Notes under the pieces: model-generated | Told to the model about the DNA's origin: nothing | Database searches by the model: none | The model's input: only the letters and a program-made list of their open reading frames with translations | In this document: positions 10,731 through 23,370 of the stretch, in pieces | How the letters are laid out: every line of letters starts with the position of its first letter | Numbering within the stretch: the stretch's first letter is position 1 | Position numbers and translations under genes: made by a program | Origin: Combretum micranthum | Lineage: Eukaryota > Streptophyta > Magnoliopsida > Myrtales > Combretaceae | Length of the DNA: 64,000 bases | Reading direction: 5' to 3' | NCBI GenBank assembly: GCA_024138025.1 | Contig: JAMXBD010002235.1 | Coordinates: 124,001 to 188,000, forward strand

Positions 10731-13700
10731 ATTCGACAATTGTGATGAAGTTCAGGGATATCTCGCGCGTATAATTAATGAAAATATCAATATCACCTCT
10801 AACTCTACTGGGTTAGATGTTGAAGATGATATTGATTATCAATTTAGAACACAAGAAATTTGGCAAATTTTGAACAAGGAAGATTGAAATTCCCGAAACC
10901 ATTGAAGTGATTAATTTGGGAACAAGTGAAAACCCTAGGAATCTGAGGATAGGGGGAAAATTGCCTGAGAGCACGGCACAAGATTTAACCAAGTTATTAG
11001 CCGAATACTTGGATGTTTTTGCATGGTCGTATAGCGATATGCCTGGTTTAGACCCATCCATTGTGGTTCACAAATTGCCAACAAAGGAGGATTTTAAACC
11101 TATAAAGCAAAAATTAAGGCGATTTAGGCCGGATTTACTCCTCCAAATCAAGGATGAATAAAAAAGCTGCTTGAAGTAGGATTCATCGAGGTTTCTGATT
11201 ATTCGGATTGGGTATCAAATATAGTGCCAGTACTTAAGAAAAACGGGAAAGTAAGAATCTGTGTGGATTTCAGAGATCTAAACAAAGCAACCCCGAAAGA
11301 TAATTTCCCGTTGCCTCACATCGATGTTTTAGTAGACAATACCGCTGGAAATCATCTATTTTCATTCATGGATGGATTTTCAGGGTATAATCAGATATTA
11401 ATGGCCGAAGAAGATAAGGTCAAAACCACATTTGTTACAGCCTGGGGAACTTTTTGTTACAAGGTCATGCCTTTCGGTCTCAAGAATGCCGGGGCAACTT
11501 ATCAACGAGCAATGCTTGCTATACTTCATGATATGATGCACAAAGAGGTGGAAGTATATGTAGATGATATGATCGCCAAGACAAAGGAAGGAGATGATCA
11601 TGTAGTGGTGTTAAGGAAGCTTTTTGAAAGATTAAGGAAGTTCCAGTTGAAATTGAATCCAGAAAAATGCACTTTCGGAGTGACATCTGGAAAATTATTA
11701 GGATTCATGGTTAGCCAAAAGGGGATAGAAATCGATCCTGATAAAGTCAAGGCGATTCAGGATTTGCCTCCACCAAAAACATTAAAGGAAATCAGAGGCC
11801 TCTTGGGAAGGTTGAATTACATTGCTCGATTCATATCACAGCTGACTGATAAGTGCCAACCGCTGTTTAAACTGCTAAAGAAGAATGCCCTAATTGAATG
11901 GAATGACGAATGTGAAAAAGCCTTTAATCGGATAAAGCAGTATCTGACAAATCCACCAGTACTGGTTACTCCAAAACCGGGGAAGCCATTGTTCTTATAC
12001 TTGACAATTCTTCCTGAATCTATGGGTTGTGTGCTGGGGCAAAAAGATGAGGAAGGAAAAGAAAGAGCTGTTTACTACTTAAGCAAGAAATTCTCGAATG
12101 GAGAACAAAAGTATTCAGAGATAGAAAAGACCTGCTGTGCATTAGTATGGGTTATGCACAGGCTTAGGCAGTATACGCTCTTCTACTCGATCGAGTTGAT
12201 TACGAAGCATGATCCATTGCGATACTTGGCACGCAAACCGGCTTTAGTAGGTCGAATCTCGAAATGGCAGATGCTTTCTGAATTTGATATCATTTATGTG
12301 AATCAAAGTTCAGTCAAAGGACAAGTTTTAGCTGATCAACTCGAGAAAGCCCAGTTGATGACGAAGAATTAAAGGAACAAGATCAGTTTCCAGATGAAGG
12401 CATCAGAATAACAGAAACAGAAGCCGAAAACAACAATTGGAAGTTGTATTTCGATGGAGCAGCCAACGTATACGGGTGTGGAATAGGGGCAGTCCTTATC
12501 TCACCAAAGAAGAACAGTTCCCGGCATCAGCCAGATTAATGTTTCCTTACACAAATAATGTAGCGGAATACGAGGCATGCATCATGGGATTAGAAATGGC
12601 AATTCAAATGAATATCGAGGAGCTCGAAGTGTTTGGAGATTCATCACTTATCATTTTCCAAACTCGAGGCGAGTTCAAAACTAAGGATCCCAAGTTGATT
12701 CCTTATCATAATCACTTGGCTGAGTTAACAGGAAAATTCAAAGAAATTTCCTTCACTTATGTGCCGAGAACTCAGAATCAATTTGCTGATGCATTGGCTA
12801 CTCTGGCCTCTTTGATCCAATTCACTGAAGGAGTAAGAATACAACCTTTGCAAGTCCGAATAAGAAGTGAACCCGCGTTCTGTGCTGTGATTGAATCAGA
12901 TGAACCATGGTTTCAAGATATCAAAATGTTCTTGCAAACAGGTGATTATCCTGAGTGTGCTACAAAAAAGGATCAGAAATCATTGAGACGTCTGGCAAGT
13001 CATTTCTTGTTAAGTGGAGATACCTTATACAGAAGGTCATTTGATACAACCTTGTTGAGATGTGTAGATGAAAAGGAAGCTCAAAAATTAATGGAAGAAG
13101 TTCATGAGGGAGTATGTGGACCTCATATGAACGGATATATGCTAGCTAAAAAGATTATGAGGCTAGGATATTTCTGGTTAACCATGGAATCAGACTGTAT
13201 CAAACATGTGAGATCTTGTCATCTATGTCAAATCTACTCAAACAAGATAAATGCTCCTCCAAAGGAATTACAGTCAATGTCAACACCATGGCCGTTCTCA
13301 ATGTGGGGAATAGACGTAATCGGGCCAATATCGCCAAAAGCTTCAAATGGTCATCGATTCATACTAGTTGCAATCGATTACTTCACCAAGTGGGTTGAAG
13401 CAGCTTCATACGCCAGTGTGACAAAAGCCGTTGTGGTGCGATTCATCAAAAGAGATATCATTGCTCGATATGGAACTCCAGAAAGTATCATTACCGATAA
13501 TGGTACAAATTTGAACAACAATGCAATGACTGATTTATGTCAGCAATTCAAGATTAAACACCGGAATTCCACTCCATATCGCCCACAGATGAATGGAGCA
13601 GTAGAAGCCGCCAACAAAAACATCAAGAGAATCATTGAGAAGATGACGATGCATAAAGGATTGGCATGAAATGCTCCCATTAGCATTAATGGCATATCGA

Positions 13701-14151
13701 ACCTCTGTAAGAGTGTCAACTGGGCAACGCCCTATTCCCTGGTATATGGAACTGAAGCTGTTTTACCAGTAGAAGTTGAGATTCCTTCGCTCCGAGTATT
13801 GGCTGAAACAGAGCTCGAAGAAGCTGAATGGGTTAGACAAAGGGTTGAACAGTTAAATCTTTTAGATGAAAAAAGATTAACCGCCATGTGTCATGGACAA
13901 TTATATCAACAAAGGATGGCTAGAGCATTTAACAAGAAGGTTAAGCCAAGAAATTTCCAAGAAGGTGATTTGGTTTTGAGAAAAATGCTGCCAAATGTGC
14001 AAGATTCCAGAGGAAGTTCACACCAAATTATGAAGGACCATATATAGTGAAGAAGGTCTTATCGGGAGGAGCATTAATCCTTTCCCAAATGGATGGACCC
14101 AATTTAAAGGATCCTGTGAACTCAGATGCTGTAAAGTTATATTATCCTTGA
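10731..14151 (+). pseudogene. E2 copy A RT, RNase H, second RNase H, integrase
   Basis: Domains in order. RT about 10900-11800, with KVRICVDFRDLNKATPKD, MPFGLKNAGATYQR and catalytic YVDD at 11557-11568. RNase H about 11950-12330 (VYYLSKKFS). Archaeal-type second RNase H about 12430-12830, with KLYFDGAANVYGCG, NNVAEYEACIMGLE and GDSSLII; this domain marks the Tat lineage. Integrase about 13090-14150, with CHLCQI, catalytic Asp in WGIDVIGP and ITDNGTN, and Glu in NGAVEAANKNIK. The C-terminus is DAVKLYYP then TGA at 14149. There is no chromodomain. Single-base breaks occur near 10886, 11158, 12300-12345, 12508, 13235, 13655, 13715 and 14012. Residues 1-382 of the central block (11224-12372) remain open. 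Confidence 0.92.
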
Positions 14152-14449
14152 TCAATAAAGTTTGTCATTTCAAGTGATCAATTGATTTTATTTTAATTAA
14201 TTATAAGCAAAGTTGATATTCCTGAAATTCTCTGAAGTCGAATCAAAGCCTGAAATTCTTTGAAGCCTAACCCACAAAATTCTTCTGAATAAATTTCCAA
14301 ACACCATTTGAATCATCAGAAAGAATTTGAGCATCTTATAATACTGAATGAATGCATTTATACAGTTTGGTCTATTGATTGTTCTTATTTTAAAAGAAAA
14401 TATTACTGCAAGAATAACTAATTTTGATAGAAAATTGAAGCATGTTGGA

Positions 14450-14552
14450 TTGAAAAAAAAAAGAAAAAGAGAAGAAAAAAAAGAAAAAAGAAAAAAAAAA
14501 GAAAAAAAAAAGAGAAAGGAAGAAAAGAAAAAAAGAGAAAGAGAAAGAAACC
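14450..14552 (+). repeat. A/G-only tract in E2 copy A 3' region
   Basis: About 100 bases made only of A and G (AAAAAGAAAAAGAGAAG-like). Open frames over it (Lys/Arg/Glu-only) are artefacts. The corresponding tract in copy B is at 27083-27185. Confidence 0.85.
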
Positions 14553-14614
14553 CCAGTGGATTGAAAAATCACAAATACCCCTCAGTCTAGAAAGATAGTC
14601 TAGTACTACCAGAC

Positions 14615-14821
14615 TCAAAATCCATCCTTTCGAGATGGTGACCCAAAATCCATCCTTGCGAGATGGTGACAAAATTCAGAAACCCATCAATTGAAGATGG
14701 TGATCAAGACAAAATTCAGAAATTCATCTGCTCAAGATGGTAATCAAGACAGAGTTCATAAATTCATTTACTAGAAAAATATGATCAAGACAGAAGTTAG
14801 AAATCCATCCATTCCAGATGG
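14615..14821 (+). repeat. Degenerate GAGATGGTGAC repeats, copy A
   Basis: About five diverged units of 35-50 bp, each built on AATTCATCC...GAAGATGGTGATC, directly before the main minisatellite. The same block is at 27255-27463 in copy B. Confidence 0.7.
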
Positions 14822-15110
14822 AAACCAAAGCCCATTGGTCCGGCAAATGACCAAACCAAAGCCCATTGGTCCGGCAAATGACCAAGGCCCATTGGTCCGA
14901 CAAATGACCAAACCAAAGCCCATTGGTCCGGCAAATGACCAAAGCCCATTGGTCCGGCAAATGACCAAAGCCCATGGTCCGGCAAATGACCAAACCAAAG
15001 CCCATTGGTCCGGCAAATGACCAAACCAAAGCCCATTGGTCCGGCAAATGACCAAAGCCCATTGGTCCGGCAAATGACCAAACCAAAGCCCATTGGTCCG
15101 GCGAATGACC
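14822..15110 (+). repeat. 26/31-bp minisatellite in E2 copy A 3' UTR
   Basis: Ten units of AAAGCCCATTGGTCCGGCAA plus ATGACC (26 bp), some with an extra AAACC (31 bp). All reverse-strand open frames here are repeat artefacts. Tat/Ogre elements are known for tandem repeats between integrase and the 3' LTR, which can seed satellite DNA. Confidence 0.92.
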
Positions 15111-15260
15111 AAATTAAAGTCTAAGTCCGATAGTTGACCTAGCAAAATCTCTAAGTCTAAACTCGACAGATAGTTTAGCACAAGATTTTAGAATGAGAAG
15201 CTAAGCAAAAATTGGTTGTCTTTTTATCTTTGTGGCAAAAGTTTTGTTCAAACTTTACCA

Positions 15261-15274
15261 CAAAGAGGGGCAGC
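15261..15274 (+). other. Polypurine tract of E2 copy A
   Basis: CAAAGAGGGGCAGC directly precedes the TG of LTR2. It is identical before LTR3. Confidence 0.75.
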
Positions 15275-15838
15275 TGTAGACACCCAATTTTTGCCTAAAT
15301 TAATTAAGGCTTAAACTTAATTAAATTTTTTTTTCCAAAAGCCTTAAGTATTGATGAAATTGGCTAAGTGATCAAGGCACAGGCCAAATAGCCTGTTGGT
15401 TAAACACATGGACCCACAACACACTCAAGCTCAAGGACACAGGTTCAAACCCTAGCAAAGGCAAATTTTTGCCCTTTTTTTATTTTTGTCTTTTCATTTT
15501 CCTCAAATGTGACTTTTGCCTTACTTTGCATCAGTTTTTAACTGACAAAACATCATTGATTGTCAAAATTGATGATGGGATTGCAAAGTGGTTACAAAAT
15601 TAGTGCAAAAAACAACCAAAAGTTACAAAATTCAATGTATAAAGCATTCAATTGCACATGAATGAGGAGTTACAAAATTGAGTGGATGAATCTGGCATGG
15701 AATATGAAAACAATCATCAATTCATCAGTTTCAAACAAATTAATCATGGATTTTCTAATTAAATTCGCGAAAAAAATCAAGGGGCAAAAATCAATTCATT
15801 TTTGAAACGGTTTGAAACGTAAAATTGAGCTTGCAACC

Positions 15839-15846
15839 TATAAATA
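15839..15846 (+). promoter_or_regulatory. TATA box of E2 LTR2
   Basis: TATAAATA in the same context as in LTR1 and LTR3. Confidence 0.7.
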
Positions 15847-16354
15847 GGAGGTCCTAGGAGCAAAAGGCACAAGTCAATTTCAACAAAACACAATCAGAAT
15901 GAGTGAATTCGAAAATTTCGAAAATTAGGGTTCTTAAAGAGAAAATTCGAAATTTGAGAATTTCGAATTGTTTTTGATTCAATTGGAGTGTTTAAGGAGC
16001 TTTAGGAACAAGTTTAAAGTGATCGAGTGTGCTTTAATTTGATCAATTTGTTCAAAATCATCTCTGCAGATTTTTATTTTTTTTTTCGGATTTGAACGCC
16101 GGCGACCACCACTTCGAACCGCCGTCCACGGTGGTTCTGGGCGTGAACCACCACCTCAGAGGACGCGCCACCACCATTGGAGTCGGGCCGACAAGCTTCC
16201 AGCCACCGAGGACCACCGAAGCCACCGGAATCCGCCCGAAAAGTCGCGTCGTCGTCTTCTTCACCCGCCGGAGCTCGAGATCCGACCGAAGATCCGAATC
16301 CAACCCGGTCGGTCATCGGTCAACGGTCGTCGGTCATCGGTCAACGGTCAACTC

Positions 16355-16619
16355 TGATCAGACGGTCCAGATTCAATCGAGCAGATCAGCGGCCAGATTT
16401 GATCAAGCAGATCAGCGGCTCAGATTTGATCAAGCAGATCAGACGGCCCAGATTCAATCAAGCGATCAGACGGCCCAGATTTCATCAAGCGATCAGACGG
16501 CCCAGATTTCATCAAGCGATCAGACGGCCCAGATTTCATCAAGCGATCAGACGCTCCAGATCGAGTCAACAAGATCAGACGATCCAGATCGGTCAGCGAG
16601 ATCGACGCTCCAGATCTCG
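16355..16619 (+). repeat. 27-bp minisatellite in E2 LTR2
   Basis: About ten units, one more than LTR1 and two more than LTR3. It includes extra AGCGGCTCAG and TTTCATC variants. Confidence 0.85.
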
Positions 16620-17804
16620 TCCGCTTCATCCGACGGTCCAGGTTAATCCGCATTATTTTATTAATAGTTTATTATATAATTAATTTCAGAAAATAATAAA
16701 AAATAGTAAAAAATTTATAAAAATAAAAATTCAGAAAAATTCAGAAAAATACAGAAAAATCCAGAAAAATCAAAATATTTATTTTTTATATAAATTTATT
16801 TTTTGATATTTTTGATATTTTTTGAATATTTTTAATGTGTATTTATACAAAATTACCTTAGAAATGCATATTTAATGCATGAAAAATATTTTTAATATAT
16901 TTTAAATTATTCTGGATATGTTGTGAAATTATGTGATGATTTTTTAAAAAAAATAATAAAAAAAATAAAAATATAAAAAAATAATAAAAATAGATAAAAA
17001 TGACAAAATTGGATTTTCCAAAAACAAAATTTTTTAGAAAAAATAAAATAATAAAAAATGATTTTCGGACTTAGAAAAATTATATTTTCATAAAATAAAA
17101 AAAAATCAATTGATTAGATCATAGGAGCATCAAAAAAATGATTTTTTAAAAACTTGAAAATTTAATGAACTTAAATGAGAATAGTTCAAAAAATTAAAAT
17201 TGATCAACAAATTAAATTTTTTTTAAAAGAACTACGTTTTGTCTGATCTCGATTAGCGAGTACGTAGGCACCTGCGGGGCGACATAAAAATAAAAAAAAA
17301 GTTTTGTTTTTTTTGTAAATATAAGTTTTTTTTAAAAAAAAAGAAATATTTTGTTGTTATTCATGTTCTAAAAAAAATAATAAAAATAAAAATGAAGAAA
17401 AACATAAAAAAATAAAAATGAATGATTTGACTTGTAAATATTTTGTGTAATATATTATTAATTTTTTTTTAGCATAAAGGATAGATTATAAATTTAAAAT
17501 TCCAAAAGTGGTAACCAATTTGGTTTTAATAGGTTAGCCCCCGAATCCATGATATCTGGTTTTAAAAGTTGATTTTTTTAAATCAAATTTTCGCAGACTA
17601 GTAGCTAAGTTAGGATCAACCGACCCATTGATCCTAGCTTTTTATTTTTTCCCGATTTATATCGGGTGGCGACTCTAAATTTTTTTTAAATTTCTTTTAA
17701 CCCCTAGTCGAGGATTCATGTTAAATGGGTTCGGGTTTAATGTGAATCGGGTTAGGAGAAATGAACCAGATTAAGATAGTGGAAAAAATCCAGGCTCGAC
17801 AGCT

Positions 17805-17822
17805 TGGCGACTCCACTGGGGA
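17805..17822 (+). other. Primer binding site, E2 copy B
   Basis: TGGCGACTCCACTGGGGA, three bases after the end of LTR2, identical to copy A. Confidence 0.75.
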
Positions 17823-18362
17823 TTTTTTTTAAAAAAAAAAGAGAGGGCTAGCCACTTAGGAATTTTAAATTTTAAATTTATCCTTGCTCAATTTTTGTGA
17901 ATATATGATTCTTTGTATATTATCTTGAATTTTTTTTGTAAATATATACTAACCTTGCAAAATATAAAAAATAGAAAACAAAAGTTTGATTTCTTTGTTT
18001 GCATTTGCATTTGCATTAGCATGAATGTGTGCTAGATACGGTCGTACCAGGGCCGTCTTAAGAGCCTAAGCGAGGAGGACGAAGTAAGGTCCGGGGGCTG
18101 TGGCTTTCCACCCTCTAGATCAAGAAATGTCCTCCCACTCCGGTTTAGTATACTAAATCGGGGAACCTATAGAACCCTACCAAATCATGCATTCATTAGC
18201 ATGGGATTTGACCAACTTTTTCTAAAAAAAAAAAGTTAAAAAATAAATGTACATATGTAAATAAAAAAAATACTTAAAGAAAATTCTAAAAAAAAATAAA
18301 AGCTGTCAAAAAATTAAAAATTTTGTAAATATTAGCTTATACCTTTTAAAAATTTTCAGAAA
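17823..18362 (+). other. E2 copy B 5' leader
   Basis: Closely matches 5166-5713, with small indels in homopolymers. No coding signal. Confidence 0.6.
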
Positions 18363-19601
18363 ATGATGTCTTCAACCGACAGTAGCGATAGCTTATGGGC
18401 TCGCCTTATTAGAGAAAATCGAGTGGAACCTTCAAGGATCCAATGCTCCTACTGGACCGATGGTTTGTCAGTTTTACTCCAGTCCAAAAGTCATTCATTG
18501 AGGAAGATTAGGCCCAATCCTCAGCCTACCAAAGATCCATGTTCCATTCACCATGTTCCGGGCCCTCACTCATCTATGGGAACCTGAAGAAGCTGTCTTC
18601 CGTTTGGTCAGCATGTACTTAGCCCAACCATTGAGGAATATACTAGACTACTCCAAGCACCTCCTACCTCTGAAGGAATCTATATTCCAAATTTCAAGCA
18701 TAGCCCGGTCCGTGTTATATCAATTTTTGGGGATCAAGAGGGGACCAATTATTGAAGCTATCAATGATTGCAATGAATATTGCATCCGCTAACCACACTG
18801 ATGGACTGGTTTGGAACTCCTGAATACTTTAAAAGCAACCGATCCACTTTCAGTATACCACTTGAAGTTTGGGAAGAAAACCGGGTTAATGCCTTCATAG
18901 TAGCTGCTTTTGCAACATTCTCTTCCCTAATGGCAATTTGTTCATCCACTTCCGGGTCATAGAGCTGGTTTCTCAATATTTAGCTGGCAAATCCTATGTT
19001 CCGCTCTTCTAGCCGAACAAGTCCGTAGTCTGAATCACATCAAGTCTAAAGGACAAGGCAAGTTCAAAGCAAGCATGCACTTACTAATGGTTTGGTTTGC
19101 TAGCCACATTAAGCACTACGGAAAAGACTTGGCTAATGGATCCCTCATCAGCCTGAAATATGATCTCATCCAATCCTTTGCTGAAAGGGTCCACATGGAA
19201 GATGATCATCCTTATGGGATATAATTGCCATTCTTGAAGACATGCCACCTGAAGACATGATGTGGCAAGCTCGCTGGTTCAAAAGCCCTGCAGCCATCCT
19301 AAGTTGCAAGGAATACATGGCAGTACCCCTAATTGGACTCACCGGCTGTACTGGTTATTACCCCTCAAGTGTTATCAGACAGTATGGTATGCTGCAAGAT
19401 ATTACTGTCAAGCCTAATTTGGAGCAAGTCACTCTGGATTATTTGGATCCAACCAAGATACTACCAGCTAAAGAATTCAAGCTAAATCAAATCCGAGCTA
19501 TATGGGAAAATAGAGAGGTGAAGCCGGTTTTTGAAGTCGAGCCAGAAAATAAGGAAACAAGAAGTATAGAGCAACCAGGTGGTATGTGGCTAGCCAAATG
19601 A
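18363..19601 (+). pseudogene. E2 copy B ORF1
   Basis: Counterpart of 5714-6955, starting at the same MMSSTDSSDSLWARL. It loses frame near 18430 (one C fewer than copy A), near 18510, 18605, 18780, 18950 and 19213. The C-terminal 119 residues from MPPEDMMWQARWFKS to the TGA after GGMWLAK are open. The longer open parts of A and B complement each other, so most breaks are private to one copy. Confidence 0.75.
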
Positions 19602-19855
19602 AGAAGAATAAGGATATTCGATATGAAGCTCCCGATGTCCTTCAACCAGCACCATCGGAACCTGACCCTGAAACAATTGCTTACATGGAAGCTGTTTCGG
19701 CTCGCCTGGAAGTATGTCACCGAGATTTCCAAGAAAGAGAGAGGGAAATGGTGGATCGCCTGCAAAGTGCTGGAAGCAGAATTTCATTCTTAGAGGCGAG
19801 TTGAAGGCAGCTCAAAAGAAAATTCTAGCCCTGGAAGACAAGATTGTTTGCCCCA
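19586..19855 (+). pseudogene. E2 copy B coiled-coil segment
   Basis: Counterpart of 6940-7231, with the same overlap with the ORF1 end. It is open through DFQEREREMVDRLQSAGSR and then shifts frame near 19795. Confidence 0.5.
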
Positions 19856-20205
19856 CTAAGACAAGAAGACTGGTTTGTTGATTTAGGTTTAGTCCTTAGG
19901 AATCAAGGTTCTTTGAAACCATTAGAAAGTAGTTTTAATTCAGTCATTAGGAAATAAGGTTTCTAAACCATTAGAAGTTTTTGTTATGTTAAACATTATC
20001 TTTTAATACAAATTTTTTTAAAAAAAAATCATTGGTCAATATCCCCATTTGCATCTGTGTGATAGCATATCTGCTTTTTGATTATTCTAAAAAAAAATAT
20101 ATTAATAAATGATAAATGTCCAGGTCTAGCAAATTCGAGTTTAAAACTTGAAAGATAGCGTCCAAGCCGGTTAGGAGCCCTATTGTTACCAGATCCCGAG
20201 CTAAG

Positions 20206-23200
20206 ATGTCTAACACCGGGAGCAACCCCACAGACCAGACCAATGAACAAAGACTCAACACCGTGGAACAAACCCTCCTTGGAATTGCTGAACAGATGCA
20301 GGCTTTAACACAGAGTCTTGCCCAACTCAAGACCCCTACAACTCTGAAGAATCCTCAAGGGCACAGAAAGGAAAAGAAATTGAGGGCAGCTTATTCAGCA
20401 AGAGGAGTCATCAAATGAGTTTAATGCGGCTGAGTTGAAGAAAGAACTGGAAGCTCAGGCTAAAGAAATGGAGAGAAAACTGTTTGAGAAAATGAAGACG
20501 TTCGATGGTTTTGATCAAACCGCGATCTGAATTTGCCTCAATATGAGGAAGGTGCCTTCCCTGAGAAATTTAAGGCACCGGAATTTGAAAAATATGACGG
20601 GACAGGTTGCCCTAATATGCATACCAGATTGTATGTACGACGAATGGGGCAATATGCAAAGTTTGACAAGCTGATGGTGCAAACCTTCCAGGACAGTCTT
20701 ACTGGTGCTGCTTTGGCCTGGTACGCCCAATTAGACCATCAAGAAATTGATACTTGGGACAAGTTGGCTAGGGCATTTTTTAATCAGTATAAGTTTAACA
20801 TTGAGATGGCGCCCTCGGTATGGGATTTAAGCAATCTGAAGAAGAAGAAAGAAGAGACTTTCAAGGAGTATGCTCAGCGCTGGAGAGCATTGGCTGCAAG
20901 GATCACCACCCCGATGCCTGAAAGGACCTCACTTTCACTTTTATCAACACTAGAGGAACCTTTCTTTTCCCATCTGATTGGGCATGCATCAGCAAGTTTC
21001 TCAGAAGTGGTGATAGCTGGGTGCAGGATTGAGAATGCAATTTCGGCAGGAAAATTGCAACAAGAAAAGAAATATACTGCACCGAGAAATGTCCCATAAA
21101 GGGAAGATTCAACCGTCAGCATGGTCAATACTTCAGATGCAACTGGCCCTACTAAGTCTTTCGTGTTGTCAACAAATCAGAATCAAAATCAGAATAAGGA
21201 TCAGACTCAACAAAGTGCAGTCCCAAATCAACAATCAAGGTTCAGCAGGCGGAACTTCACTCGAATTCCGGTTCCCCTTAGCCAAGTATTAGCTAAATTA
21301 AGGGCCGATAATCTGATCAATCTTGAAGTTCCTAGGGAAGACTTAAAGCCTAGATATTACAATCCTGAGCTGAAGTGTGAATATCACATGGGGCAAATCG
21401 GGCATTCAACAGACAGATGCTGGAGGCTTAGGCATAAAATCCAAGATCTTATTGATGCAAAAGTCATCCAGTTGGATTTCGTTGAGACTCCAAACGTCTC
21501 TACTAACCCACTGCCAAACCATGGACCAGTCATCAATATGATCACCGCTGAAGTGCCGGATCAAGAAATCAATCTGGATGAGTTGCCAATCACCATAGAA
21601 CAAGTAGCATGGAACCTTCGAGAAGGGTCATTTGCTCAATATGAATTTAAGAGACCGCACCAAAACCAGGCCTGCTATTTACAAGCTACTACAAGGAGGA
21701 ACTATTAAAAAAGAAGAGATTCTGGAAATGTTGATCCCGAAACCAAGGAGATCGAGCACACAGGCTGAGTTATGGGAAAGGTATCAGGCTGGAGATCCAA
21801 CCATTGGAACCCTGGGAAATGATGGAAAATACCAGTATTTAATGGATTACTGGTTTGAGCCCCGTGTCTATGCTGACGCTCCTCCAACTGGATGGGGTCC
21901 AGAATTTGAAGAGGAAGATAAGAAAGCAAAAGAAGACGAGTTTGTGGGTATGATCGAAGGTGGACCTAGATCCATCAAAATCGAAATAGGCAAAGGTAGT
22001 GAAGATGGATCAACTTCATCAAAGCCTAGAACTATACCTTTCACATACCCCTTGCTGTGAATGATTATAAAGCCGCTCCATTTGATTATAAGGCGGTAAA
22101 TCATGCTTCAATGGCCATGGTTGGTGGCCTTACTCGCTCAGGAAGAGTTTATGAGTCGACGGGAAAGAATGCAACTGTGAATATGCCACAGCAGCAAAAT
22201 GAAGAAGGAAGAAAGATGAAGAAAGTCAGCATTGGCAAAACTGATGAAAGCAAGTGAATACAAGGTTGTCGAGCAGTTGGCCAAAATACCTGCCCAAATA
22301 TCGCTCATGAGTCTGCTGATTAGCTCTAATGTACACCGTGAGGCTCTTTTCAAAGCCTTAGAAGAAGAAAGTTCCAGAAGGTGTATCAGAAGAAGCCTTG
22401 GGGCATATCATCAACTCAATCTTTGCAAATGAGCAAATCATTTTCTCATCTGAAGAACTGGGAGAGGAAGGGATCAACATAACAAGCCCTTCATCGTAGT
22501 CAAAAGCTGTGGAAAGATCGTCTCTCGAGTATTAGTTGACAATGGATCCTCTTTGAATGTGTGCCCCTTAGCCACTTTGAGCTTATTGGAAATTGAACCG
22601 TCAGACATCAAACCAAGCTCTATTGTGGTTCGTGCTTTTGATGGGTCAAAAAGAGATATAATAGGTGAAGTGGAGTTAGAAGTCACCATCGGGCCTCAAA
22701 CTTTCATTATTCCTTTCCAAGTGATTGACATCCCCAGAACATTCAATCTGCTGTTGGGAAGACCATGGATCCATGCTGCCAGAGCAATACCATCAAGCCT
22801 GCACCAGAAGTTAAGTTCATAACCAATGGTCAACTCATCACTGTTATGGGAGAACAGGATTATGCATTTACAAGGAGACAGCTGTCCCTACATTGGAAAA
22901 GAAGGAGAAGAAGACTTCGGGCTCAAATGTTTGATGAAGTCTGTATGATGATGATGAGAAAGAAACTCAGGTGGGAACCTTTGGACTGGGTTATTCCCCC
23001 ACTTGTGCTGAAGTGGTGGAAATGAAAAACCAAATGAGAAGAAGGAAGCTCGACAAGGAATATGATCCAATCATCAAAATTCCTCACATCAGCCATTCCT
23101 TTCCAAAGCCACATCATATCCAGCAGCCAGATGATATCAAAGAAGATGCTTCATCCAAAGAAATGATCTTGAGAAATTGGTTCTCTATGCCTTGCGCTAG

Positions 23201-23215
23201 TATTAAGTCTTTTAA
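20206..23215 (+). pseudogene. E2 copy B gag-protease
   Basis: Same start (MSNTGSNPTDQTNEQRL) and domain order as copy A. The gag body is open over 20533-21099 (188 codons), longer than in A. The zinc-knuckle block and linker are open over 21121-21708. Protease (VLVDNGSSLN, 22530-22560) and the segment to SIKSFK are open to the stop at the intron donor. Breaks occur near 20343, 20385, 20525, 21098, 21620, 22030, 22210, 22370, 22490, 22865 and 22950. The break near 20525 is also in copy A. Confidence 0.85.
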
Positions 23216-23370
23216 GTAAGAATTTATCTAAGACTAGATTTGTGTTTTGTGTTTTTCAGTATTATGTGATGCTCAAATAAGTGTACTTAAACACCGTCCC
23301 AGTTTAATAAAATTTATTTCCATTTGTGTTTTCACATATTCTCATACATTCCTCATTCATATTCAACCAG
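23216..23370 (+). other. Predicted intron, copy B
   Basis: Donor AA|GTAAGA at 23216 and acceptor AACCAG ending 23370 give 155 nt. In this copy the frame upstream is open into the TAA at the donor. The phase of the two exon ends joins gag-pro to the RT frame, which supports the intron model. Confidence 0.68.

Larger units (their letters stand above)
15275..17801 (+). repeat. E2 LTR2 (shared middle LTR)
   Basis: It starts TGTAGACACCC and ends CTCGACA, closely similar to LTR1 and LTR3. It has a PPT on its left and a PBS on its right, so it serves as 3' LTR for copy A and 5' LTR for copy B. Minisatellite at 16355-16619 (about ten units). Confidence 0.93.

Noticed and set aside
14348..14590. Lys/Arg/Glu-rich ORF (also 26981-27232)
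   Set aside because: Product of the A/G-only tract.
14822..15110. CRISPR-like regular repeats
   Set aside because: Units are contiguous and near identical with no unique spacers, in a plant retrotransposon; it is a minisatellite.
14724..15181. Long overlapping minus-strand ORFs with repeated GLVICRTNG-like peptides (also 27366-28001)
   Set aside because: They are translations of the 26/31-bp minisatellite in several frames; there is no independent coding evidence.
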